A stretch of 19,007 bases of DNA from Kosmotogaceae bacterium (GTDB lineage: Bacteria; Thermotogota; Thermotogae; Petrotogales; Kosmotogaceae), in the NCBI GenBank assembly GCA_003444085.1, contig DLVL01000125.1:1-19007 (forward strand), given 5' to 3'. A program made the translations under genes and the position numbers. Under the pieces are notes generated by a model that was given only the letters and a program-made list of their open reading frames with translations, was not told the DNA's origin and did not search any database. Positions 8,817 to 16,070 of the stretch are shown here, one piece after another; positions within the stretch are counted from its first letter, which is position 1, and each line of letters starts with the position of its first letter.

Positions 8817-9736
8817 GAACTATTTTGGTTTTGCTTACACTCACACTCTTTTCGATAACCGCGCTTGGTCTGTCAGCTCTGCCACATGCATTATCTGCAT
8901 ACGGTATCACGAGTGTGTATTACCCTCAAGTAAGCATATCCCAGCTTTACTCCATGTCAAGCTACATGGACATTCACCCCATTGCTGGCAAGGTACTCGG
9001 GCCTTCGCACAGGCTTTACTGGGGACACTCCACAGACTGGATCTCGAAGAACTGGGCCTCAATGGCTAAATCCGGCAACCTCAGTAATTTCGATGTAACA
9101 TCTACGAAGAAACTCACAAAACTTGTGTGGGCAAAGCACATCATCGATGACGCTTCAACTCCTATGGGTTTGAGCAAGACCAGTCTTGTGAAAGCCAAAA
9201 TGATCGTAGCGTCAGAACATCTTCTGAGATGTCTCCCAGTACTGCTCTTAAGCAACCTAATCGTTTTCTCCGCTTCGCTTACGTTTTCGCTGATTGATGG
9301 AATGCCTTTGTCCGAAGCCCTAATAACTGGAGGTAAAGACATGCTGCCGGTTCTCATTCCCCAGGCAGCTTTTCTTGCAGTATCTCCTCTTCTGTCAAAA
9401 CTAGGACTGATAACACTTTCAAGTCTTCCAAAACTTCTCGGTCCAATCGGACTCGTTGGGTTCGGGGTGTTTCATGTTTATCAAGCCTTCTCGAATAATG
9501 TATCTGTTTGGAAGATTTTCCGTTCACCAATAACGTATCTGCCTGCAGCAGGCCTTCTTCTGGTTGCTAACCCAGGTGTTGGCGCAATTGTTCTAGCGGG
9601 CATTGCGGCTTACTCACTCATTGACTGGTTGCTATCTAGATCAGAGCAAAAAGAGAAGATCACGTACTTGTCTGATAGCATTCTGGAAACCGTTCACCAA
9701 CAGGCTGTCAACTCAGTTCTTGGAGCCGCTTTCTAG
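8813..9736 (+). CDS. Multi-membrane-segment envelope protein with a His/Asp-rich extracytoplasmic region, function unknown
   Basis: A 307-residue protein. Residues 1-23 form a signal peptide or first membrane segment. Residues 24-135 are polar. Hydrophobic segments then follow at about 139-161, 178-194, 205-226 and 243-274, before a short polar tail. The polar region carries His25, His55, His66, His72, Asp75, His109 and Asp112/113. The stretch HIIDDASTPM weakly recalls the zinc-binding HxxxD...P segment of the phospholipase C/S1-P1 nuclease fold. That resemblance is tentative, and several other ligands of that fold cannot be placed. The ATG overlaps the stop of the lipoprotein gene (ATGA), with a GGAGGGGGTGGG site just upstream. 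A holin-like, transporter-like or membrane-hydrolase role cannot be separated from sequence alone. Confidence 0.6.
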   Translation: MRTILVLLTLTLFSITALGLSALPHALSAYGITSVYYPQVSISQLYSMSSYMDIHPIAGKVLGPSHRLYWGHSTDWISKNWASMAKSGNLSNFDVTSTKKLTKLVWAKHIIDDASTPMGLSKTSLVKAKMIVASEHLLRCLPVLLLSNLIVFSASLTFSLIDGMPLSEALITGGKDMLPVLIPQAAFLAVSPLLSKLGLITLSSLPKLLGPIGLVGFGVFHVYQAFSNNVSVWKIFRSPITYLPAAGLLLVANPGVGAIVLAGIAAYSLIDWLLSRSEQKEKITYLSDSILETVHQQAVNSVLGAAF

Positions 9737-9784
9737 AAAACCTTCCGTGATCTGATCGAAGATGATTACCAAAGTTTTCTCGTT

Positions 9785-9812
9785 TTGAACCAGATGTAAC
9801 AAATGATAGAAT
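9785..9812 (+). promoter_or_regulatory. Candidate promoter for the CARF effector and cas genes
   Basis: TTGAAC (-35-like) is followed after 16 bases by TAGAAT (five of six matches to TATAAT). A TG one base upstream of the -10 makes an extended -10 element (TGATAGAAT). Transcription would start near 9819, just ahead of the GGGGGTG site at 9822 and the ATG at 9841. It falls in the 104-base gap that separates the envelope cassette from the effector and cas genes. A weak 6-bp inverted repeat (AATGAT/ATCATT, 9802-9821) overlaps it and might serve as an operator. Confidence 0.4.
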
Positions 9813-9840
9813 CAAATCATTGGGGGTGTTAACAAGTCAT

Positions 9841-10941
9841 ATGATCAACACTCTTGTCACAACAGTTGGAACCAGTCTCCTCAGGAACCCGCGAATCAAC
9901 GAGCCCGATCTACTAAGGTCACTTCTCAGCTGCCAGAATCCTTTACAAGACAGAGAAGTTGGTGCGGAAATAAACTCTACTGCAAGTGTAGTAGACAGGG
10001 GGTATGTTGACGACAGACAGAACCTCTATCTTCTTGTTTCAGATACTGAGGCAGGAAGAAAGTTAGGAAGCACACTCAGAAACTACTTCTTGCAGTCCAG
10101 TCGCTATGCCTTTGCCAATTGTCAACTCCTGGTTGTGGAAGGTCTTGACGACAAAGACCCGCATTCTTTTGGTACCAAAGGTCTAAGAACCTTCATCCGT
10201 ATGCTGGCTGATATATTCTCAAGGCACATGGGTTCAATGGTAATAAATGCCACTGCAGGATACAAAGCACAGACAGCTATGGCAGTTACTTTTGGCCAAG
10301 CATTCAAAGTGCCGGTTTGCTACCGATTTGAAGGCTTTGAACACATTATCACGCTTCCTCCTCTTCCCATGACACTTGATGCAAAGCTGTGGATAGCAAA
10401 CAAAGAATTCTTTGACCTGTTGGAGGGGCGTGGAACGATCACAGAAAAGGAACTCCGGTCAGAAATGATCGCTGACTTCAGGTTTGAACACCTTGATCCT
10501 TCTGTCAAAGCTCTCATCGACTGGGAGAAGTTGGAAGGAGAGAAACTACTTGCACTGAGTCCCATGGGAGAACTCTTTGTGAAGGGTGCAAGAATTGAAT
10601 TCAACCGTCTTGAAAGAGACATAACACTCGAGGATTCCAAGATTCCAGTAAACAAGCGATTCTCGAGCAATGAAAAAGAAGCACATTCCGAAAAGTTTAT
10701 CGCCGCTCACAGATCGCTCATTGACAAGATAGTTCAGCTCCCGTTCATCGAGGCTGTGACCGTAACAGGCTTCTCTGCCAAGTATGATAAGCCTGTATTC
10801 AAGGCAACGGTTGCACAAGATTCCATAAAAGCGAGTCTCGGAGGCAAAGGCGGAACAATCTATATGGACATCCGAACGACAGCAAGAAATGAACTCGAGA
10901 TGCAAAAGGCAGCAGAGATTATTGAGACGGTACATCATTGA
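9841..10941 (+). CDS. CARF, winged-helix, RelE-like effector (APE2256-type CARF protein)
   Basis: A 366-residue protein. The CARF domain (about 1-185) begins INTLVTTVGTSL and carries the ligand-loop signature NATAGYK at 136-142, close to the APE2256 family (TIGR02619). Residues about 185-265 look like a winged helix (ITEKELRSEM ... LALSPMGELFV). The C-terminal ~90 residues end in a strand-helix unit (TIYMDIRTTARNELE) that I match tentatively to the RelE-like ribonuclease tail of CARF-HTH-RelE proteins. The expected role is a translation-blocking or RNA-cutting effector switched on by cyclic oligoadenylate. ATG 9841 is preferred because it places the conserved first strand at the N-terminus. 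The in-frame TTG at 9820 overlaps the GGGGGTG site, although the spacing from that site to the ATG (about 14 bases) is long. The CARF call is strong; the RelE-like call is moderate. Confidence 0.75.
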   Translation: MINTLVTTVGTSLLRNPRINEPDLLRSLLSCQNPLQDREVGAEINSTASVVDRGYVDDRQNLYLLVSDTEAGRKLGSTLRNYFLQSSRYAFANCQLLVVEGLDDKDPHSFGTKGLRTFIRMLADIFSRHMGSMVINATAGYKAQTAMAVTFGQAFKVPVCYRFEGFEHIITLPPLPMTLDAKLWIANKEFFDLLEGRGTITEKELRSEMIADFRFEHLDPSVKALIDWEKLEGEKLLALSPMGELFVKGARIEFNRLERDITLEDSKIPVNKRFSSNEKEAHSEKFIAAHRSLIDKIVQLPFIEAVTVTGFSAKYDKPVFKATVAQDSIKASLGGKGGTIYMDIRTTARNELEMQKAAEIIETVHH

Positions 10942-10955
10942 GGCCGATTCAGAAT

Positions 10956-10970
10956 CCTTTCAGTGAAAGG
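10956..10970 (+). promoter_or_regulatory. 15-bp palindrome in front of the Can2-like gene
   Basis: CCTTTCA and TGAAAGG are perfect reverse complements around a single central G. The in-frame GTG at 10963 lies inside this palindrome and has no ribosome binding site, so it is unlikely to start the next gene. The element could be an operator or a short hairpin (CCTTTC, AGT loop, GAAAGG) affecting readthrough from the upstream gene. Confidence 0.4.
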
Positions 10971-11006
10971 CTTTCCTCTTCATAAAGGGGGTGGTACTTT
11001 CAAGAA

Positions 11007-11011
11007 GGAGG
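11007..11011 (+). promoter_or_regulatory. Shine-Dalgarno pointing to an ATC start at 11020
   Basis: AAGGAGG is followed after eight bases by ATC in frame with the CARF-nuclease gene. No ATG, GTG or TTG exists in frame between 10963 and this site. A second purine-rich site (AAAGGGGGTG, 10984-10993) lies just upstream but is followed in frame only by non-start codons. Confidence 0.5.
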
Positions 11012-11019
11012 TTGTCGAT

Positions 11020-12282
11020 ATCGTATCGCTTGTTGGGACAAATCCTCTTCCTGTATTTGTCTCTGTTGCGCGGCTATCTCAGCGATACGTCGTAAGGAAC
11101 ATCTATCTAGTCTGTTCTGAGCAAAGCATGACTCAGAGTGGCACTATCGAAACCGGGAAAAGGCTGAAGAAGTTTTTTCAACAGAAGCTTGGACTTGCTG
11201 ATTGTTCGTGCATTTCAATTTCTGACGTCTCACGAAAAAGCGAGATAGACCTGGTAATCGATGAATGGCTTTCCAAGCATACAACAGAAGACACATGCGT
11301 TCATCTTGACTATACCGGAGGAACTAAGGCAATGTCAGTTCATTCTCATGAGTTCATTCGCGAAAGACTAGGAAAGAGAGCAACTTTCTCATACCTTGAT
11401 GCCAGAACCCATAGCTTGTTCTTTGATAATGAACTACCTGGTTTTGCTGACTTGAGGCACGACATCTTTATCAGTATTGAAGAACTGCTGGAATTACATG
11501 GCTATGAACTAAAGGAAGTTCACAAAGAAACAGGAGAGTTCTTGGATACTCTTCTTGTGCTGAAAAACCAGGTTGACCAAGGCTCAATAAAGCGTTTTTT
11601 GAAAGATTGGAAGGACAAACTGCGACCAATGTATAAGGAGGAAGAATCTGGGATTATCCAGAAAGCATCTGTGTTCAGAAGGAGAATTGAGGATGATCAT
11701 CAAATAGCCAGTATTGCGAAGAATATCCCAGCCAACCTTTCTGAAGAGACACTCGCAGTACTCTCGGCTCTGCCTGATGACAGGAAGTTGTTGGATGGAT
11801 ATGGATGCTTACTAAGACCTACGGAAGAAAGCAATAGAGAGTTCAGGAACCGGGCTTCAAAGTCAGCAGAGTTTCTTGACGGTAAATGGCTTGAGTTAAT
11901 AGTTCTCGATGCTATTCCTGATGAACTCGAAGGAGAACCAATTGCTTCAGGGGCAAATCTTGTAGCGCACAGACCCGATCTCCCACAGTTTGAGCTGGAT
12001 GTATATGCTATGCGCGGGTATCAACTGCTGGCGATTTCCACGACAACTCATGACAGGATTCCTCTCTGCAAATCGAAGGGTTTTGAAGTGATACTCAGGG
12101 CCAGGCAGATTGGGGGTGACGAAAGCAAAGCCATGCTGGTAACTTGCTTGGGACAGCCTGAATGTCAGATCCTGGAAGAAAGCCTTGCCTTTGATACTGG
12201 TGCTTCACGAAAGAGTTTCATTGTATGTGGGATTGATGATCTAGTGAGCCTATCTGAACGTATCAAGTATCTTCTTGAATAA
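11020..12282 (+). CDS. Can2/Card1-like CARF nuclease with PD-(D/E)XK-like fold
   Basis: About 420 residues if begun at ATC 11020. A GTG at 10963 would add 19 residues that read through the ribosome binding site. The N-terminal CARF domain starts IVSLVGTNPLPV and has the loop signature DYTGGTK at 97-103. The C-terminal domain is a restriction-like nuclease of the DUF1887/Can2 type: Glu292 in KWLELIVL, Asp327 in ELDVYAMRGYQ, then strand LLAISTTT and a helix with Lys351/Lys353, Glu356 and RARQIGGDE at 360-368. The usual E-x-K after the Asp is replaced by S-T-T. The lysines and Glu on the next helix may supply those groups. Family members cut DNA and/or RNA when bound to cyclic tetra-adenylate. 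It lies 12 bases before cas10, whose ribosome site touches its stop codon. Confidence 0.8.
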   Translation: MVSLVGTNPLPVFVSVARLSQRYVVRNIYLVCSEQSMTQSGTIETGKRLKKFFQQKLGLADCSCISISDVSRKSEIDLVIDEWLSKHTTEDTCVHLDYTGGTKAMSVHSHEFIRERLGKRATFSYLDARTHSLFFDNELPGFADLRHDIFISIEELLELHGYELKEVHKETGEFLDTLLVLKNQVDQGSIKRFLKDWKDKLRPMYKEEESGIIQKASVFRRRIEDDHQIASIAKNIPANLSEETLAVLSALPDDRKLLDGYGCLLRPTEESNREFRNRASKSAEFLDGKWLELIVLDAIPDELEGEPIASGANLVAHRPDLPQFELDVYAMRGYQLLAISTTTHDRIPLCKSKGFEVILRARQIGGDESKAMLVTCLGQPECQILEESLAFDTGASRKSFIVCGIDDLVSLSERIKYLLE

Positions 12283-12294
12283 GGAGGTGTTTTC

Positions 12295-13860
12295 GTGTCC
12301 GATACAACTGGCGTGCTGATAGATACAGCTTCGATTCAAAACTACATATACTCGAGCAACAGATTGAAGGATAACATAGGCGCATCTTTTCTTGTCAGCA
12401 ATCTCTTTTCCGAGCCATTGTTGAGAACTCTGGGAGAAGTATGCCACTTCAATCCAGAGGACTTCGAGAAATGGAAAGCGAGCCCAGAACAGAAGCCTTT
12501 TGAGGAGGGTAGTAAATGCGATATTGGCTACATCGGCGGTGGCAATGCGCTCATCTTCTTCAAGGACGGCACCAAAGCAGAGGACTTTATCAAGGAGTAC
12601 TCAAAGCTCTTGCTTGTTGAAGCTCCTGGAGTAAGAACAGCATTCGGAGTACTTAAAGGTTTCGATCTTGACAACTTCTCTGAGTCAATGAAAGCGATTC
12701 ATCAAAACCTTAACAGAAACAAGAACTTGTTCCATCCTGTTGTTGAACTGAGGAAGTACGGTATTACAGCCGAATGTCCAAGATCTGGACAAAGCGCCGA
12801 GTTTCCACCCGTGTTGACTCCAGAAGGAGCAGAGTTTCTTTCTTCTGTCACCTGGAAGAAGCTGCAAGCGATTGAGCAATCGAATAAAACTCTTGCGTCA
12901 GCTATTGGAGACATACTTGGTGGGCGTTTTACTTTTACTGAGCATGTTGACAGACTCTGGATGATCGAGGATCCTCAACAGCATGGCAACGAATCTGGAT
13001 ATGTTGCAGTAGTTCATATCGATGGAAACAGAGTCGGTGAGAAATTCTCTGCAACCAGTTCGCTTCACGATATTAGAAAGCTTTCTCTGTCGATGACCGA
13101 AGCAACTCTTGGGGCATTCAGAGACACTGTCGCTGACCTGATAGAGCTTTCTGACTCAGGAGTACTCAAGAAAGAAGATGGATTCTTTGTTCAGAGGGAA
13201 GATTCAAAAACACTTCTTCCGATTCGTCCAATTGTAATAGGCGGGGATGACATAACGTTTTTGTGCCATGGAAAACTGGCATTGTATCTTGCAGAAAGCT
13301 TCATCTCCAACTTCGAAAGACGTACGGCCGAAGAGGGTGTCACTTTAACCGCATGCGGTGGAGTAGCAATAGTTAAGACAAAATACCCCTTCTACAGAGC
13401 CTACGAGCTTGCAGAAAGCCTGACTTCAAGGGCAAAACGAAAATCAAGAGCCACCTCGAACGTATCTTGCATTGATTTCCATGTGTCTTCTGGCGGAATG
13501 CTTGGAACAGCAGATGAAGTAATCGAAAGAACGCTTTCCTGTCAGCACGGACAGCTTCATTACGGGCCTTACCGAGTTGATAGGGGAGATGACCCAGATA
13601 CTACTAATCATCTGCGAAAACTGATTAATAGCTTGTCTTACTTGCCCAGAAACAAACTCATGAAGCTACGTGAGAAGCTTACGCTTGACCGTGAGGAGTA
13701 TGAAGCTTTCATGATTGAGCTAGAAGTATCCGGACTAGAACTGCCCAAAGTAGCCGGGTTTGAAAAGCTGTGGAGTAATCGTGAAACCCCCTATTTCGAT
13801 GCTATTGAGATTCAGGATTTCTATCCTCAGAGCCTACTTGATTGGAGGGAAAGAAGATGA
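12295..13860 (+). CDS. cas10: Cas10, short form without HD domain, with intact GGDD palm
   Basis: The large-subunit polymerase/cyclase of a type III complex, 521 residues. It starts directly in the first palm-like domain (IDTASIQNYIYSSNRLKDNIGAS), so the HD nuclease domain usual at the Cas10 N-terminus is absent. A degenerate zinc-finger-like spot is seen at Cys161 (AECPRSGQ). The second palm has the metal-binding Asp243 in HIDGNRVG and the GGDD motif at 316-319 (VIGGDDITFL), both needed to make cyclic oligoadenylate. The C-terminal ~90 residues would be the helical D4 domain. The GTG start follows AAGGAGGTG by seven bases. Its stop overlaps the next gene's ATG. The intact cyclase site agrees with three CARF genes upstream. 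Confidence 0.88.
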   Translation: MSDTTGVLIDTASIQNYIYSSNRLKDNIGASFLVSNLFSEPLLRTLGEVCHFNPEDFEKWKASPEQKPFEEGSKCDIGYIGGGNALIFFKDGTKAEDFIKEYSKLLLVEAPGVRTAFGVLKGFDLDNFSESMKAIHQNLNRNKNLFHPVVELRKYGITAECPRSGQSAEFPPVLTPEGAEFLSSVTWKKLQAIEQSNKTLASAIGDILGGRFTFTEHVDRLWMIEDPQQHGNESGYVAVVHIDGNRVGEKFSATSSLHDIRKLSLSMTEATLGAFRDTVADLIELSDSGVLKKEDGFFVQREDSKTLLPIRPIVIGGDDITFLCHGKLALYLAESFISNFERRTAEEGVTLTACGGVAIVKTKYPFYRAYELAESLTSRAKRKSRATSNVSCIDFHVSSGGMLGTADEVIERTLSCQHGQLHYGPYRVDRGDDPDTTNHLRKLINSLSYLPRNKLMKLREKLTLDREEYEAFMIELEVSGLELPKVAGFEKLWSNRETPYFDAIEIQDFYPQSLLDWRERR

Positions 13861-16070
13861 AGGTAACTCTTAGAACACATTCTTACACCCTTGTAGGTTC
13901 AGGAGAAGGCACCGGTCTTATCGACAGTGACGTAATATTTGACGAACAAGGGATACCGTTCATCCCGGCGAGAAGGCTGAAGGGTCTTCTTCGTGAAAGT
14001 GCAACAGAAGTTTGCGAAATCCTTGATAAAAACAAAAATATGGTCAATTACCTTTTTGGTAAACCAGGAACAAAAGAAGGTGCACTCAGTTTTGAGAATC
14101 TCCTTATTCAGGACTATGAAGGTGTGAAAAGAGATTTAAGAAGCCTTAAAGATGCTGAAATCTTCCACCTAAGCAAAGAAAGGCTCATTCAATGCTTCAC
14201 AGCGATCAGGCAACAAACGGCTATTGACCCTGAAACAGGAACTGCACTTGAGCACTCTCTCAGGACATACAGAGTTTTGAAGCCTGGAATAACTTTCGAA
14301 GGTCAGATATTAAGCAGAGAGCCTTTACCAAAGTCATACGAAGCGCTCCTGATATTGAGTTGTATTAATCTCAGAAGAATTGGAGTCAGAAGAAACAGGG
14401 GATTTGGACGCATAAAGATTAGAGTAGAGAACAGTGCTACGGAACTGGAAAAACTTCTACAGCAACTTGACAGCCCCGACAAATGTACAGCCTCTTCTAA
14501 AGAAGCTCTCATCAAAGAGACCGACTTTACCCTTTCTGGGAAGATTTCTAAGTTGCCTTACACCATCAAGACCCTCTCGCCTGTTGTTCTGGCAAAACCT
14601 TCTGCAGACATGAATACTGTTGACACTTACAAGTTCATCCCCGGATCCACAGTGAGAGGAACGCTTGCGAACGCAATCATTACAAATAGAAGCTTGTCTA
14701 GTGCGCACGAAGATCGCTTTTTCTTTGAAGCATTTCTAAGTAACCGTACGTTATTTGGCAACGCTTTTCCTTTTTTAGAAGGAAGAGTCTTCTTCCCGAC
14801 ACCTATGGAACTGCATGCTGAGAAAAACGACAAAGAATCTAAATTCTTTAACTGGTTTAACCTTTTCTACTATGATGGAGAATTACATAATCCAAAGCAA
14901 ATAGGAGGGTTTTCAAGTTTCAGCCAATCTGAACTGACCGGAGCAAACATAGAGACCATGATCAACTTCCATGGGGCCAGGGACAGAGTAGCCGGGAAGA
15001 ACCTTGAAGGTTCTATCTTTTACTATGAATCAGTGCCTTCAGGAACTGAGTTTAAGGGTACGATTATCGGGGACGAAGCGATTCTGAATGGTCTTGTGGA
15101 AATATTGGGCAAAGAATTCGAAGCGAAGATTGGAAAATCAAAGAGTGCACAGTATGGACAAGTTCAAGTCCAATATGATAGTGTTGAAGAATTTCCTCCA
15201 GTAAGCGATAATCATGACAAAGAATTCGTGTTGACCTTACTTTCTCCAGGTATTTTATACAACGAATGGGGTTATCCTGATCCTTCGATAAGATGTTTCA
15301 AAACCTACCTCGAAGCATCTCTAGGAGCAACTGTGGAGAGCATTGAAGCCTTCACAAAAACTGAATCATTCGAGAATCACGTTGGCATCTGGGGATGCTC
15401 CGAACAAAGAGAGTTAGCGTTTTCTCCTGGATCCTCTTTCCACATCACACTCAAAGAGGGCGAAGATCACGTATTCCTTTCAAAACTTGCTGCCATACTA
15501 GAAAGAGGGCTGGGCGAAAGGACTGCTGAAGGTTTTGGGCAGATCGCATTAAACGCTTCGGGAGGAGAGTCTTCAGGAAAGTTCAGGAAGCTTGAAAGCG
15601 TTACATTCACAACAAAAGCTGTCCCGGAGATTTGCAGCAAGACGCTGGATCTTCTCAAGGAATCTCTCAAAAGCAGTCTCATAAGCAAACTTAGGGGAGA
15701 AGCATTTAGGACTGCAGAGAAGAATCGGGGCACAATCACGAACCACTTAATATCTCGCCTCAAGGACATGATCAGCATATCATCCTCCACTAGCGAGTTC
15801 GTCAAACGATTTAGAGAATTGAATGACAAGACAGCTGGCAAACAGCTCAAAAAAGCAGCCTTATGGGAACCGTTACTTAGCATTAGCGAACACCCGACAA
15901 GGATTGCCGATTCATTTGGAAAAGAAGCAAAGATCGAAAGGTTCGGAATAGATTTGAGTGAGCTTGTTCCAAAATATGAGGCTTGTAAGATTTACTGGCT
16001 TTGTTTTCTCGATGCAAAACGCCTTATGAACAAACTGATGAAGAAAAAAGGGAGTGAGAAAGATGGCTAG
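13857..16070 (+). CDS. Cas7-Cas5(Csx10)-Cas11-like fusion protein of a type III-Dv complex
   Basis: A 737-residue fused RAMP protein. Residues about 1-215 are a Cas7 (Csm3-like) domain: VGSGEGTG, then LIDSDVIFD with Asp23/Asp25 near the expected RNA-cutting Asp, IPARRLKGLLRE, and the glycine-rich RRNRGFGRIKI. Residues about 228-570 resemble Csx10, the Cas5-like protein of subtype III-D: TLSPVVLAKP, KFIPGSTVRGTLA, ENHVGIWG, FSPGSSF and GLGERTAEGFGQIAL. Residues about 585-737 are mostly helical and probably a fused Cas11-like small subunit. This order is that of the Cas7-Cas5-Cas11 protein of III-Dv. It would cap the 5' handle of the guide RNA and add one backbone unit. ATG 13857 overlaps the cas10 stop (ATGA) after a TTGGAGGG site. 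An in-frame TTG at 13842 lies within that site and is rejected. Confidence 0.85.
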   Translation: MKVTLRTHSYTLVGSGEGTGLIDSDVIFDEQGIPFIPARRLKGLLRESATEVCEILDKNKNMVNYLFGKPGTKEGALSFENLLIQDYEGVKRDLRSLKDAEIFHLSKERLIQCFTAIRQQTAIDPETGTALEHSLRTYRVLKPGITFEGQILSREPLPKSYEALLILSCINLRRIGVRRNRGFGRIKIRVENSATELEKLLQQLDSPDKCTASSKEALIKETDFTLSGKISKLPYTIKTLSPVVLAKPSADMNTVDTYKFIPGSTVRGTLANAIITNRSLSSAHEDRFFFEAFLSNRTLFGNAFPFLEGRVFFPTPMELHAEKNDKESKFFNWFNLFYYDGELHNPKQIGGFSSFSQSELTGANIETMINFHGARDRVAGKNLEGSIFYYESVPSGTEFKGTIIGDEAILNGLVEILGKEFEAKIGKSKSAQYGQVQVQYDSVEEFPPVSDNHDKEFVLTLLSPGILYNEWGYPDPSIRCFKTYLEASLGATVESIEAFTKTESFENHVGIWGCSEQRELAFSPGSSFHITLKEGEDHVFLSKLAAILERGLGERTAEGFGQIALNASGGESSGKFRKLESVTFTTKAVPEICSKTLDLLKESLKSSLISKLRGEAFRTAEKNRGTITNHLISRLKDMISISSSTSEFVKRFRELNDKTAGKQLKKAALWEPLLSISEHPTRIADSFGKEAKIERFGIDLSELVPKYEACKIYWLCFLDAKRLMNKLMKKKGSEKDG

